A DNA stretch of 64,000 nucleotides from an uncultured Anaeroplasmataceae bacterium (GCA_944325035.1 CALUYM010000001.1:248001-312000); one strand, 5' to 3'. Shown: positions 52,605 through 62,865, counted from the first letter of the stretch. Numbers and translations are program-made. Notes: generated from the sequence alone by a model not told the origin.

Positions 52605-53597
52605 ATGAAAAACAGAAAAAAATTTGTCAAATCTTTAGGAACATTAGGTGCAGTTGCGTGCTTAGGATTAGGATTAGTTGCATGTAACGGGGATAATCCG
52701 TCAACTTCTCAAGGTGATTCTAATCAAAGTACCAATTCAAACTTTGATACAAGTAAAACTATCAAACTTTATACAAGAGATAGAGCAAGCGGAACTAGAG
52801 ATGGTTTTTTCACAGGAATTGGTTTTGAAGAAGCTAAAGCAGATAACACAAAACTTCGTAATGGATATGTAGAAGTAGCTACAAACGGTGATATGATTAC
52901 TGCGGTAAAAAATGATGAATATGGTATTGGTTATGTATCTTTATCATCTTTAGAAAACTCTGGTGTTAAAGGATTAATATATGAAGGAGTTGAACCTACA
53001 GTAGATAATGTTATTAATGAATCATATAAATTAACTAGAAATTTTAACTATTGTATTCGTTCAACATACCAAGATCCGCGTGTTGAAGAATTAGTAGATG
53101 CTTTTATTGCCTATATGAATACTTATGAAGGACAATCTACTATTGAATCAGAAGGAGGAATTATTAAAACTCCTGCTGAACAATCATGGCAAGAAATTAA
53201 ATCACAATATTCAGTGATAACTGAAGATACTAAAGGTATTACTGTTAAAATTGGTGGTTCAACTTCAGTTAAAAGTATTGTGGACGAACTAGTAACTGAG
53301 TTTAATGCAATTGTAAAAGGCGGTGCTAAATTTGAATATAACGGAACTGGTTCAAGTGATGCATATAAAGGAATTGTAGCATCTGAGAGTGATGCTAAAG
53401 CATTACATATTGGTTTTGCATCAAGAGAATTTAAAAGTGATGAGGTTTTAACAACTGAACAAAAAGGCACTATGTGTACAGATGCGATTGTTCCAGTTGT
53501 TAATATTAAAAATCTAATAACACAAGTTACTGCTTTACAGTTAAAAGCAATGTACGGTGTAGATGGAAATATTTCGAAATGGAGCGACGTTAAGTAG
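52605..53597 (+). CDS. pstS: Phosphate-binding lipoprotein PstS, apparently circularly permuted
   Basis: 330 residues; lipobox LGLVAC with Cys27, then a Ser/Asn/Gln linker. Residues ~50-205 match the second half of ordinary PstS (LYTRDRASGTRDGFF, the phosphate loop; YGIGYVSLSSLENSGVK). Residues ~210-330 match its first half (VKIGGSTSVKSIVDEL, YNGTGSSDAYKGI, HIGFASREF, then NLITQVTALQLKAMYG and SKWSDVK, the point where the normal protein enters its second half). All phosphate-contacting motifs are present but in swapped order. It delivers phosphate to PstCA. AAAGGAGA precedes the ATG. Confidence 0.92.
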   Translation: MKNRKKFVKSLGTLGAVACLGLGLVACNGDNPSTSQGDSNQSTNSNFDTSKTIKLYTRDRASGTRDGFFTGIGFEEAKADNTKLRNGYVEVATNGDMITAVKNDEYGIGYVSLSSLENSGVKGLIYEGVEPTVDNVINESYKLTRNFNYCIRSTYQDPRVEELVDAFIAYMNTYEGQSTIESEGGIIKTPAEQSWQEIKSQYSVITEDTKGITVKIGGSTSVKSIVDELVTEFNAIVKGGAKFEYNGTGSSDAYKGIVASESDAKALHIGFASREFKSDEVLTTEQKGTMCTDAIVPVVNIKNLITQVTALQLKAMYGVDGNISKWSDVK

Positions 53598-53600
53598 TTT

Positions 53601-54548
53601 ATGATTAGTGCAACTTTTGAACAAAAAGTTGGTAGAAAAACGGTTATAGATAAGGTATTGAGATATATGTTTATGGCAATTGCAGTATTATGTTCAATGG
53701 CAATTGCCATTATTGCTGTCTTTATTTTTTATCGAGGAAGTCTACCATTTATTAAAAATTATCAAATTGATGGTCAAAATTACCATGTAAACTTGTGGCG
53801 TTTTTTAACAGGAAATATTTGGTTTCAACCACCGAATTTATATGGCGCCGGATTTATTATTTTGAATACACTATATGTGACCTTTTTATCTTTAGTATTA
53901 GCTGTCCCTATTTCAATTTTAACAGCATTATTTATAGTTAGAATTGCTCCAAAAAAGATAGGAAATATTTTGAATTCAGTAATTGAATTACTAGCAAGTG
54001 TTCCTTCAGTTATTTATGGTCTTTTTGGTGTAGGTGTAATAAATGTAATGGTAAAAAATATCTCAAATGCAGTTGGTTATCAGTCAGCAGGAGGATTATC
54101 AGTTTTATCTACAGTTTTAGTTCTTGCAATGATGATTATGCCAACTATTACGATGGTATCTGTCACTACAATTAAGTCTGTTAAACAAGAATTAATTACT
54201 GGATCTCTTGCATTAGGAGCATCACATGCTCAAACAAATTACAAAGTAGTTTTAACATCTGCAAAATCAGGTATTTTTTCAGGGATAATTTTAGGTGTTG
54301 GTCGTGCATTAGGGGAAGCTACTGCTGTATCAATGGTATGTGGTAACTCTGGGGCAGGTTTTACTTTAAATATATTTGATACAACTAGCACACTAACATC
54401 AACAATGTTATTAGGCTTACATGAAACATCAGGTGTCGATTATGATATTCGTTTTAGTGTTGGTATTCTTTTAATTGTAATTATTATTGTTACAAATGTC
54501 ATTTTAAATACAATAAAAAATAGGATTGGTAAAGTTTATGCAAGATAA
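53601..54548 (+). CDS. pstC: Phosphate ABC transporter permease PstC
   Basis: 315 residues, about six membrane helices. The first helix (FMAIAVLCSMAIAIIAVFIFY) is followed by a periplasmic-side segment, and the coupling region reads SLALGASHAQTNYKVVL, with GRALGEATAV downstream. It forms the phosphate channel with PstA. No clear ribosome binding site precedes ATG 53601, 3 bases after pstS, so coupling is likely. Confidence 0.95.
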   Translation: MISATFEQKVGRKTVIDKVLRYMFMAIAVLCSMAIAIIAVFIFYRGSLPFIKNYQIDGQNYHVNLWRFLTGNIWFQPPNLYGAGFIILNTLYVTFLSLVLAVPISILTALFIVRIAPKKIGNILNSVIELLASVPSVIYGLFGVGVINVMVKNISNAVGYQSAGGLSVLSTVLVLAMMIMPTITMVSVTTIKSVKQELITGSLALGASHAQTNYKVVLTSAKSGIFSGIILGVGRALGEATAVSMVCGNSGAGFTLNIFDTTSTLTSTMLLGLHETSGVDYDIRFSVGILLIVIIIVTNVILNTIKNRIGKVYAR

Positions 54549-55821
54549 TAATCAAACAAATGAGATTAAAAATATAGAAAAAAATAAAAAAATGAATGCT
54601 AAACAATCTGTTAAAAGAATTCAAACTGTATCGTGGATTTTTAATGGTATTACAGGACTATTTTCATCAATAAGCTTTGTTATTCTAATTATTCTATTTG
54701 TTTATATTTTTAAAAATGGATTTAGTTCACTTTCATTTAATACAATCGTAAGTGATTATAATTCAAGTGCATATTTTGGGACTGTCACAAGAGATGAAAA
54801 TTCACGTATTTTTGATTTGCCTGATGAAGAAGATGGAGTTTTGTTTTCTAAATATTGGGGAGTCGGCTTATCTTATGGAACTGATTTAAATGGTGATGAA
54901 GTTATAATTTTTAAATATGTTGATAATGAATCTCCATTTAAAGAAATGGTAAATCACAATAATAATGATGAACCTTCTTCGTTAGATACAGGAATGGTTT
55001 TTAAAAGAATCACCGTTGTAGAGCGTGATTCAGGTAGGACAAGAGTATATAATTCTAAAACTGATTTAAAGACGATTGTTACGGCATTAGATAATACTGA
55101 TAATGTTAAAGAAATCTATTTTCAAAGTCTTGGTGGAGGAATTAGAGGTTCGATAGTAACTACTCTATATTTAATTCTTTTAACTTTAGTAATTGTAATT
55201 CCTTTTGGTGTATTAGCAGCAATCTATTTAGCTGAATATGCTCCTCGTAATAAATTTACAAATGTTGTAAGAACAATGATTGATATGATAAGTGGAATTC
55301 CTTCTGTAATTTTTGGTTTAGTATCAATGATTGTATTCGTACCATTTGTAAGCAGTATAACAGGAAAGACTGGTGGTAGTATTATGGCTGGTGCTTTAAC
55401 TCTTTCAGTAATGCTATTGCCGGTAGTTATTCGTACAACCGAAGAAGCCATTAATACTATCCCCAAAACATACCGTGATGCATCATTAGCACTTGGTGCA
55501 AGTAAAACAGAAACTACATTTAAAGTAATCCTTCCAAATGCATTACCTGGTATTTTGACTTCAGTTTTATTATGCATTGGTCGTATCATTGGTGAAAGTG
55601 CAGCCTTAATTTTTGCCATTGGAACTATAATTCAAGATAAAATTTCTATAACAAGTTCTTCAACAACCTTGGCTGTTCACATTTGGACTGTCATGAGTGG
55701 TGATAAACCAAATTATTCGCAAGCATGTGCGATTAGTATTGTCATTTTAATAATTGTACTTTTACTTAATATTTTGGTAAAATTAATAGGTAAACGTTTG
55801 AATCGATTTGAGGTAAAATAA
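54538..55821 (+). CDS. pstA: Phosphate ABC transporter permease PstA with long external loop
   Basis: 427 residues, against ~280-300 for ordinary PstA. After the first helix ([14 protein letters not shown]), residues ~55-195 form an extra hydrophilic, probably extracellular domain ([20 protein letters not shown]), before the permease core with [25 protein letters not shown], the EAA-like [17 protein letters not shown] and [15 protein letters not shown] 54538 overlaps the end of pstC by 11 bases; an upstream TTG is rejected. The added domain might contact the permuted PstS. Confidence 0.93.
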   Translation: MQDNNQTNEIKNIEKNKKMNAKQSVKRIQTVSWIFNGITGLFSSISFVILIILFVYIFKNGFSSLSFNTIVSDYNSSAYFGTVTRDENSRIFDLPDEEDGVLFSKYWGVGLSYGTDLNGDEVIIFKYVDNESPFKEMVNHNNNDEPSSLDTGMVFKRITVVERDSGRTRVYNSKTDLKTIVTALDNTDNVKEIYFQSLGGGIRGSIVTTLYLILLTLVIVIPFGVLAAIYLAEYAPRNKFTNVVRTMIDMISGIPSVIFGLVSMIVFVPFVSSITGKTGGSIMAGALTLSVMLLPVVIRTTEEAINTIPKTYRDASLALGASKTETTFKVILPNALPGILTSVLLCIGRIIGESAALIFAIGTIIQDKISITSSSTTLAVHIWTVMSGDKPNYSQACAISIVILIIVLLLNILVKLIGKRLNRFEVK

Positions 55822-56570
55822 TGAAAACAGTATTTGAAGTAAAAAATTTAGATTTAAAATATGGTGAAAAACATGTTTTAAAAGATTTAAACATTGATTT
55901 ATATGAAAAGCAAGTTACGGCTTTTATCGGTCCATCTGGTTGTGGTAAGTCAACATTCTTGCGTTGTTTAAATCGCATGAATGACTTGGTAGATTCTTGT
56001 AAAATAACAGGTTCTTTAAAATATGAAGGAGAAGAAGTTAAAGATATTAATCCGATGATTTTAAGAACAAATGTCGGAATGGTTTTCCAACAACCTAATC
56101 CATTCCCGATGTCAATTTTTGACAATATTGCTTATGGCCCTCGTTGTCATGGTATTAAAGACAAAAAACGTTTGCAAGAAATTGTAGTTAATTCTTTAAA
56201 GAAAGCTGCTTTATATGATGAAGTTGCTGATCGATTAAAAGATTCAGCACTTGCTTTGTCAGGTGGACAGCAACAACGTCTATGTATAGCACGTGCTATT
56301 GCAATGGAACCAACTGTTTTATTAATGGATGAGCCTACATCAGCACTTGATCCAATTGCAACTTTAAAAATTGAGGAATTAATTAGTGAATTAAAAAAGG
56401 ATTATACAATAATAATTGTTACGCATAACATGCAACAAGCCACTCGTATTAGTGACTATACAGCCTTTTTTATGATGGGTGAAATCGTTGAATATGCAAA
56501 AACAGATGAATTATTCAAAAATCCTAAACAAAAGAAAACAGAAGATTATATTACAGGAAGGTTTGGTTAA
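55821..56570 (+). CDS. pstB: Phosphate ABC transporter ATP-binding protein PstB
   Basis: 249 residues. Walker [10 protein letters not shown], the PstB-typical [11 protein letters not shown]-loop [15 protein letters not shown], signature [15 protein letters not shown], Walker [13 protein letters not shown] and [13 protein letters not shown]. Start overlaps the pstA stop by one base. Confidence 0.98.
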   Translation: MKTVFEVKNLDLKYGEKHVLKDLNIDLYEKQVTAFIGPSGCGKSTFLRCLNRMNDLVDSCKITGSLKYEGEEVKDINPMILRTNVGMVFQQPNPFPMSIFDNIAYGPRCHGIKDKKRLQEIVVNSLKKAALYDEVADRLKDSALALSGGQQQRLCIARAIAMEPTVLLMDEPTSALDPIATLKIEELISELKKDYTIIIVTHNMQQATRISDYTAFFMMGEIVEYAKTDELFKNPKQKKTEDYITGRFG

Positions 56571-56571
56571 A

Positions 56572-57207
56572 ATGAAAATTGATATTGAATTAGAAGAATT
56601 AGTAAAATTATTATTAAAGATGGCTCAGATTGTTGAAGAAAACCTTAAAAAAGCTTTTGCTTTTTATAAAGGTGAAATTGAAGATTGTAGTATAGACGAT
56701 GATATAGTTGATAAAATGGAACGTCAAATTGAGGAAACATGTCTTGATATTATGCTTCGTGAGCGTCCATTTGCTAAAGATATGCGTGAGTTATCAGGTA
56801 TCTTAACATTAGTTTCAGATATTGAAAGATTAGGAGATCATGCTGAAGATATTTATAATTTATCAGTTCGACTTCATAAATTAGGAAATTTTAATATTCA
56901 AAGTGTAGATAATATGTATGAAAAAGCTATGAAAATGGTTCATGATGCTATTATTAGTTTTATCAATAAGGATGAAATTTTAGCTACAAAAGTTATTGAT
57001 TCAGATGATTTAATTGATGAATTATATTTAAAAGAAATTAATCATATTATTGATTTAGACAATTCAAACGAAATTTCAAGCGAACTTGCTATTTTAACAA
57101 CACTAGTGGTAAAATATATAGAGAGAATCGCTGATCATTCAGTTAATATAGCTGAATGGGTTATTTTCTTAATAAGAGGATTCTATAAAGATAAACAAAT
57201 TTTCTAG
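56572..57207 (+). CDS. phoU: Phosphate signalling protein PhoU
   Basis: 211 residues of two three-helix bundles with the repeated metal-binding pattern (VSDIERLGDHAEDIYN and VKYIERIADHSVNIAEW). PhoU links Pst transport state to the PhoR kinase. ATG 56572 follows AGGAAGG; the frame continues upstream into pstB but that start has no site. It lies one base after the pstB stop. Confidence 0.96.
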   Translation: MKIDIELEELVKLLLKMAQIVEENLKKAFAFYKGEIEDCSIDDDIVDKMERQIEETCLDIMLRERPFAKDMRELSGILTLVSDIERLGDHAEDIYNLSVRLHKLGNFNIQSVDNMYEKAMKMVHDAIISFINKDEILATKVIDSDDLIDELYLKEINHIIDLDNSNEISSELAILTTLVVKYIERIADHSVNIAEWVIFLIRGFYKDKQIF

Positions 57208-57219
57208 GAGTTTAAGCAT

Positions 57220-57879
57220 ATGGACTTTTTAATTTATTCAATTGAAGATGACCAAAATATCGCAAAAATTATCAACAAAACACTATCCAATCAAGGTTTT
57301 ATTGTTAAATCATTTTATGATGGGTATTCTTTTTTCAAGGCGCTTGAAAAAGAGATTCCCAATATGATTTTATTAGATATGATGTTACCTGATATCAGTG
57401 GAGCAGAAATTTTAAAACGTGTTCGTGCTAACGAAATATATGATGATGTCGATATAATTATTATATCTGCAAATCATATGCTTATGGATAAAGTTGATGG
57501 TCTTGATTTAGGGGCGGATGATTATATTGAAAAGCCGTTTGATATTTTAGAATTAATTTCAAGAGTAAATGCTAAGTTTCGCCGTCTTAAAAGACAAACA
57601 ATTTATGTTTCAGGTGACTTAACACTTGATTCGTTAAAACATGTTTGTACATATAAAAATGAAAAAGTCCAATTGACATTAAAAGAATTTCAAATTCTTG
57701 AATTATTATTAAAAAATAAAGGGAATATCGTTACTAGAGATGAAATACTTTTAAAAATTTGGGATGAAGATAAAGCATTTCAAACTAGAACGATTGATAT
57801 GCATATTCGCTCAATTCGTAAGAAAACGAGTGATGATTTAATTCAAACTATTTATGGTGTTGGATACCAATTAAACTGA
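57220..57879 (+). CDS. phoP: Response regulator, OmpR/PhoP type
   Basis: 219 residues. A receiver domain with acidic pocket EDD near residue 9, phospho-acceptor Asp in ILLDMMLPDISG and Lys in DYIEKPFD, then a winged-helix DNA-binding domain (LTLKEFQILELLLKNKGNIV ... TIDMHIRSIRKK). Place within the pst operon indicates PhoP. It probably binds the TTTACA repeats before pstS, making the operon autoregulated. Confidence 0.93.
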   Translation: MDFLIYSIEDDQNIAKIINKTLSNQGFIVKSFYDGYSFFKALEKEIPNMILLDMMLPDISGAEILKRVRANEIYDDVDIIIISANHMLMDKVDGLDLGADDYIEKPFDILELISRVNAKFRRLKRQTIYVSGDLTLDSLKHVCTYKNEKVQLTLKEFQILELLLKNKGNIVTRDEILLKIWDEDKAFQTRTIDMHIRSIRKKTSDDLIQTIYGVGYQLN

Positions 57880-57880
57880 T

Positions 57881-59548
57881 ATGAAAAGAAAATTTATCAC
57901 AATTAATATCTTAGTAAGTTTTTTATCTTTATCTATATTTGTCTTTCTTCTTAGCTTTATAATAAAAGATTTTTATAATCGTAGTATAGAACATGAAATC
58001 ACTGGCTATTTGAATGTGATTTTAGAAGTATATGAAGATGATGAGAAATCCTCGGCTGATATTTTATTAAAAGCTGATGATAAAATTCGTATTACATTCA
58101 TTGATAAGAGTGGCAAAGTAATCTATGATACTAAAAAGATTAGTCATGATAACCACTTAAATCGACCTGAAATAGAAGAATTAGGTAAAATTGTTTATCG
58201 TGATTCGGATACAATTTTAAAAGAATGTGTTTATATTGCTGGAATGAAAAATAATACATATATTCGTATTTCAATCGAAAAAAAATCCATATTTACATTT
58301 TTTTCATCACTTTTTTTAGGAGCTGCAATTATTTTAATTGTAATTTTAGTTTTATCAATTATTTTTGATAATTATTATTATAAGAAAATGATGAAACCCT
58401 TGCAAAAAGAGATTGCGAAACTGGGACAAATAGTTGGAAATGATAGCGATGGATTAGATGATATTCACCAATTAAGTACCAGAATTGATAAGGTTCATTC
58501 ATTAATTGATGAAAAAATTGAGAGTTTAGAAACGGAAAAAAATAAGCTCAATTATATAATTGAACACATGAATCAAGGCTTGATTATCATATCTGGGGAT
58601 GGTAAGGTCTTAATCAGTAATAAATATGCATTAAATTTATTAGAATATTATAATGATGATTACATAGGCAAAAATTATGTGTACTTACTTCATAATTTTA
58701 ATATTACTGATGTTATTGATAAAGCATTCATCACGCCTTTTAATGAAAATAAGATTATAAAACAAAATGAAAAATATTATTCAGTTTCGATAATTTCTTT
58801 AGAAGGCAGTTTTGCAAGTGTTGATAAGAAAAATGGAATCGCAATCTTTATATTAGATATATCTGAGCAAAAACGAATTGAGCAGATAAAAACTGATTTC
58901 TTTCAAAATGCTTCGCATGAACTAAAAAGTCCACTTACTACCATCTTAGGTTATCAACAAATGATTCAAGCTGGAATTATTAGTGATGAAGATGAAATAA
59001 AAAAAGCGACAGAAAATACTATTAAAGAGGCGAAACGCATTAATAATATTGTTATTGAAATGCTTGAATTATTTAAATTAGAAAGTAAACTATCTAGTTT
59101 TAAAGAAACTTTAAGTATTAGCAATTGTATTGAATCACTTACTAATTCTGTTATTCCGCAGCTTGAACAAAGAAATATTAGTTTTCGCTTTGAAGGAGAA
59201 AATTTTAATGTTTTAATGAATAAAGAAGATTTAACAAGGCTATTAAGAAATATAATTGATAATGCTATTAAGTATAATAAGGACAATGGTTTTTTAACAA
59301 TTAGTTTACGAGCCAATTTGTGTATAATTAAAGATGGAGGAATTGGTATTCCTAAAATTTATCAAGATCGTATTTTTGAGCGTTTTTTCCGAGTTGATAA
59401 GGCAAGAAGTAGAGCAATAGGTGGGACAGGCTTAGGATTGGCGATAGTAAAACATATTTGTTTAAATTATGGTATTTTTATCTCAGTTGAAAGTGAAGAA
59501 GGATTAGGTACAACCTTCACACTTGATTTTAAAAATGTTATTATTTAA
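57881..59548 (+). CDS. phoR: Phosphate regulon sensor histidine kinase, PhoR type
   Basis: 555 residues. Two membrane helices (~8-28 and ~140-165) flank an extracellular sensor; a HAMP-like and PAS region (~165-335, EHMNQGLIIISGDGKVLISN) follows, then HisKA with phospho-acceptor H346 in ASHELKSPLTTILGY and HATPase motifs NAIKYN, GGIGIP and GGTGLGLAIVKH. The start lies one base after the phoP stop. Domain layout is that of B. subtilis PhoR. Confidence 0.94.
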   Translation: MKRKFITINILVSFLSLSIFVFLLSFIIKDFYNRSIEHEITGYLNVILEVYEDDEKSSADILLKADDKIRITFIDKSGKVIYDTKKISHDNHLNRPEIEELGKIVYRDSDTILKECVYIAGMKNNTYIRISIEKKSIFTFFSSLFLGAAIILIVILVLSIIFDNYYYKKMMKPLQKEIAKLGQIVGNDSDGLDDIHQLSTRIDKVHSLIDEKIESLETEKNKLNYIIEHMNQGLIIISGDGKVLISNKYALNLLEYYNDDYIGKNYVYLLHNFNITDVIDKAFITPFNENKIIKQNEKYYSVSIISLEGSFASVDKKNGIAIFILDISEQKRIEQIKTDFFQNASHELKSPLTTILGYQQMIQAGIISDEDEIKKATENTIKEAKRINNIVIEMLELFKLESKLSSFKETLSISNCIESLTNSVIPQLEQRNISFRFEGENFNVLMNKEDLTRLLRNIIDNAIKYNKDNGFLTISLRANLCIIKDGGIGIPKIYQDRIFERFFRVDKARSRAIGGTGLGLAIVKHICLNYGIFISVESEEGLGTTFTLDFKNVII

Positions 59549-59576
59549 AGGGAACGCTTATAAAGTTCCCTTTTAC
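59547..59576 (+). terminator. Terminator of the pst-pho operon
   Basis: AAAGGGAAC (59547-59555)/GTTCCCTTT (59565-59573) followed by T-rich sequence, starting at the phoR stop. Confidence 0.88.
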
Positions 59577-59669
59577 TATTTTTAATAAATTATTAATATA
59601 AAATGCTATGAAAAAATGGAATATGGAATTTAATTATGCTAAAATAGTAAATGTCTAGGTGGTGATTTG

Positions 59670-60191
59670 ATGGTCGATAAATTTTTTGATAAATTCTTTT
59701 ATATTGCATTGTTTTTTATTGTTATAGGAATTCTTTTATTTTGTTTGCCATCAAAAAGTGTTTTAATAATTTGTTATAGCTTCGTATGTTTTTTAATATG
59801 TATAACTGGAATTATAAAATTAGTGTTTTTAGATAAAAGTGTTTTAACAAATGATGATTATTATTTAGACTTAATAGAAGGATTCATAAGTATTTTTGTA
59901 AGTGTTATTTGTTTAAATTTTTATGAATACTACTTAGTAAGTTTAATTTTAGGAATAGTTTATTTGATTATTCCGATTGTGAGAATTGTTTTATCCACTA
60001 ATAAAATAAATCAATTCATTATGGATATTTTTAAATTTATATTTGCTAGTGTTCTTTTCACTGCAACTTATCATGCACCATTATTAACTAAAATATATAC
60101 AGCTTTAATTTTCTTGATAATAGGTATTGGAATTTTAGTTTTAAAAATTATTTTCTATTATAAACATAAAGATGATGAGGGGTTATTTTAA
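59670..60191 (+). CDS. Uncharacterised membrane protein
   Basis: 173 residues with about six hydrophobic helices in three pairs (FYIALFFIVIGILLFCL; SVLIICYSFVCFLICITGI; later LVSLILGIVYLIIPIVRIVL). The pattern recalls HdeD/DUF308 small membrane proteins, but I do not claim the family. ATG 59670 follows AGGTGGTG; the TTG directly before it is less likely. It overlaps the next gene by one base and forms a two-gene unit with it. Confidence 0.65.
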   Translation: MVDKFFDKFFYIALFFIVIGILLFCLPSKSVLIICYSFVCFLICITGIIKLVFLDKSVLTNDDYYLDLIEGFISIFVSVICLNFYEYYLVSLILGIVYLIIPIVRIVLSTNKINQFIMDIFKFIFASVLFTATYHAPLLTKIYTALIFLIIGIGILVLKIIFYYKHKDDEGLF

Positions 60192-61159
60192 TGAATAAGA
60201 AGACAATTAAACGAGTATGGTATCTAATTGCGATTAGTTGCCTTATTGTATTTAGTTTAATTTTAATAAGTTCAATGTTATCAATTGGTGAAAGATTACG
60301 TAAAATCCATTTATCAGTTGAAATTATTTTCTATGTTTTAGTTTTCATTCTTGTTTTCTTTTGTATAATTAATCCGATAAGAATTATTTTAACAAGTCCT
60401 AGCTTTGAAGTAACTACAACTTTGGATAAAGAAGATAGAAAGACTAAAGCTGTTTATAGAAAAGTAGCTAAAAATATTATAAAGGAACATAATTTAACAG
60501 CTGAACAAACTACACTTTTAACTAATTATAAGACGAATTCTGAACTTGAATTAAATTTACAAATTATATTTAATGACGTAATTAAAGGACAACTGAATGC
60601 TATAATGATTAAGAATGCTAAAACAGTTTTGATATCTACTGCGATTTGCCAAAATTCACGCATGGATATGTTTACTGTTTTTGCAGTCAATTTAAATTTA
60701 GTTAAAACATTAGTTGTAAAATGTGGTTTTAGACCAAATATGAAAAATTTAAGTAAATTGACATTGAATGTATTTACCACTGCTTTGATTGCCGAAGGCT
60801 TAGAGTCAATTTCATTAGATGATATACTACCACAGAGTGCAAATAATTTTTTAGGAGAAATTCCATTTATCAAACCGGTTATGTCGTCTGTAACTCAAGG
60901 TATTGCTAACGCATTACTAACTTTAAGAATTGGGATGGTAACCAGGAAATATCTATTTAAAGATGGAACTTGTATAACTAAAGAAGACATACGAAAACAA
61001 GCATTTAAAGATTCTTTACTTTTATTACCACAAGTTATTTATGGCACACTTACATTCTTTCCTAAAAAAATTGTAAAGTTATTTAGTCGTAAAAAAGATG
61101 AAGATGATATAAATGATAAAAAATTTAAAACTTCTAAGGAAAATTTAATAGAGGTATAA
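60191..61159 (+). CDS. DUF697-like membrane protein
   Basis: 322 residues. Two N-terminal membrane helices (WYLIAISCLIVFSLILISS and VLVFILVFFCIINPI), a soluble helical part, and a C-terminal region with AIMIKNAKTVLISTAICQNS, VFAVNLNLVKTLVVKCGFRP and GIANALLTLRIGMVTRKYL that matches the DUF697 pattern. The role is unknown; relatives are often stress- or envelope-associated. Overlaps the preceding membrane-protein gene by one base. Confidence 0.7.
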   Translation: MNKKTIKRVWYLIAISCLIVFSLILISSMLSIGERLRKIHLSVEIIFYVLVFILVFFCIINPIRIILTSPSFEVTTTLDKEDRKTKAVYRKVAKNIIKEHNLTAEQTTLLTNYKTNSELELNLQIIFNDVIKGQLNAIMIKNAKTVLISTAICQNSRMDMFTVFAVNLNLVKTLVVKCGFRPNMKNLSKLTLNVFTTALIAEGLESISLDDILPQSANNFLGEIPFIKPVMSSVTQGIANALLTLRIGMVTRKYLFKDGTCITKEDIRKQAFKDSLLLLPQVIYGTLTFFPKKIVKLFSRKKDEDDINDKKFKTSKENLIEV

Positions 61160-61195
61160 AAATAATTTATAAGTTTTATTAATTCTAAAATTAAG

Positions 61196-61268
61196 AGTAA
61201 CCTTAACTTATATAATAGTTATCGTAATTGGTAATTTTATATAGGTTATAAGGTTACTTTTATTATTT
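61196..61268 (+). terminator. Terminator after the DUF697-like gene
   Basis: AGTAACCTT (61196-61204) pairs with AAGGTTACT (61250-61258), with further internal pairing, followed by TTTATTATTTT. Confidence 0.7.
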
Positions 61269-61412
61269 TATAATCTATTACTATATTAATTTGATATAAA
61301 TACTTAAATATTTGGTGATAATTTGTAATACTATTTAAATTTTTTCTAAAAAAGTAATATAATACTATCATATTATATACATATGATTTCATTTATAAAG
61401 AAAGGAATTATT

Positions 61413-61615
61413 ATGGAATATTCAAAATTAATCAAAGATATAAGAGAAGAATTGATTGTAACACAAACGAACTAGCAGAAATGCTTGACGTTTCTTATGA
61501 ATCAGTTAACAGATGGGAAAATGGTCACTATTGTCCTACTATAAAGGTTAGAAGAAAAATAAAGAAGTTACGTATAGAAAAAGGTTTTGATTTTAACATA
61601 TACCATTACAAATGA
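61413..61615 (+). pseudogene. XRE-type helix-turn-helix regulator, frameshifted
   Basis: ATG 61413 after AAAGGAAT begins EYSKLIKDIREELIVTQ and then meets TAG. Shifted by one base, the frame continues NELAEMLDVSYESVNRWENG and HYCPTIKVRRKIKKLR to TGA at 61613-61615. Together they are a complete XRE HTH domain with the typical NRWENG recognition segment. A single-base deletion near 61470 explains the break. Such regulators often precede restriction or other defence genes. Confidence 0.8.
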
Positions 61616-61695
61616 GCAGTAAATCATTAATAGATTAAAAAAACAAGCTTAGAATTGTTCCTAATAATGCTAAAATTTAAACTTGGTTCTATTTC

Positions 61696-62553
61696 TTGAT
61701 AAATGAAGGAATCAGACCATATCAAGGAAGCAGATTTAAAGAACGAATAGAATGGATTATATTCGTAAACGGGCAGTGTATTACATTCGAGGTAAAAGAA
61801 TTTAATAGTTACTTTGCCAGTCAGAATAAGATATACACGGATAAATTATCCGAATGTGACATAGAGCTGAATATTAAATCTCTAGGAAAAGTTTTTGAAC
61901 GAATATCGAAAATGTATGATCGTATTTATATAGATGAAATACAAGATATGATAGGATATGATTTGGAAATTTTAAAAAATTTAATTGCAACTAAAACTGA
62001 AGTTATAATGGTAGTAGATCCAAGGCGATGTACATATTCAACACATTCGACTAAAAAATATAAGAAATATAGTTTTGGTAAGATAGATGAATTCTTAAAA
62101 AAGAATGCAGAAATTCAGATGTTGAAATTGACTAATATACCCTAAATTGCACATATAGGAATAATGATTTGATTTGTTCTTTTGCTAATAAGTTATATCA
62201 AAATAGAACTCCTGCAACTTTTATAAACAAAGCTTATGATGAAGTAGATGGTGTAAAAATAATAGGAATTGAAGATGTTGATGCATACATTAAAAAAACA
62301 AAGCTGTTCAATTAAGAGATAACAAAAAAATTAATGTTAATACGAAATATCCATGTTATAACTTTGGAGAATCAAAAGGATTAGAATTTAAGAGAACATT
62401 AATTTATCCTACTAACCAATGTGCGATTGGATTATTGACAAATTTAAAGAATTAAAAGATCAAAGTAAGTCAAAGTTATATGTTGCAATTACTCGTGCAT
62501 TTGATAATGTTGTTATAGTGCGCAAGGATAAACAAAATGTGATTTACCTATGA
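61696..62553 (+). pseudogene. UvrD-like superfamily I helicase, fragmented
   Basis: The first piece (61696-62145) has RPYQGSRFKERIEW, the Walker B-like IYIDEIQDMIGYDLEIL and VVDPRRCTYSTHSTKKYKKY. Other frames continue: YRNNDLICSFANKLYQN (to ~62313), YNFGESKGLEFKRTLIYP, and PMCDWIIDKFKELKD with SKLYVAITRAFDNVV to the TGA at 62551-62553. These are UvrD motifs in the right order across at least three frameshifts. The N-terminal Walker A part is missing. Non-functional as read. Confidence 0.82.
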
Positions 62554-62598
62554 TAAAATTATAAATTGGTATAAACGAAAGAAATATGTGTATGTCTA

Positions 62599-62865
62599 AT
62601 GAAAAATATTGAGATTTCTATACTGACTGACAATGACGGATATGTTCTGTTAAAGTGTCTTACTTGTGGTGAAATATTTATGCTCAAGCCTTCTGATATT
62701 GAAGAAGAAAGCAAGATAGATATCTGGTGCCCTAAGTGTGGACTTAAACATGATACTTATTTAGATGACGAAGTCTATGAATTGACAAATAGAATGGTAC
62801 AGAATTATGTTACAGACATGTTAAATGTTTTTACAAAAAATATTAAGAAAATATTTAAAAAATAA
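62599..62865 (+). CDS. Zinc-ribbon protein, N-terminal part (probably frameshifted)
   Basis: 88 codons. A zinc ribbon is visible (LKCLTCGEIF ... WCPKCG), followed by an acidic-to-basic helix ending KNIKKIFKK. The run of six A near 62857 probably contains one extra base: with five, the protein would continue into the next frame (KNNKNIKVKTRKITKKEPEL), giving one product of about 150 residues with two zinc knuckles. Ribosome binding site weak. Part of the decayed cassette. Confidence 0.55.
   Translation: MKNIEISILTDNDGYVLLKCLTCGEIFMLKPSDIEEESKIDIWCPKCGLKHDTYLDDEVYELTNRMVQNYVTDMLNVFTKNIKKIFKK

Noticed and set aside
53123-53710. 195-codon minus-strand frame opposite pstS and pstC
   Set aside because: It lies antisense to two well-supported genes, has no ribosome binding site and its residues mirror the sense codons.
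55224-55619. Minus-strand frame opposite pstA
   Set aside because: Antisense shadow of conserved permease motifs with no start signals.
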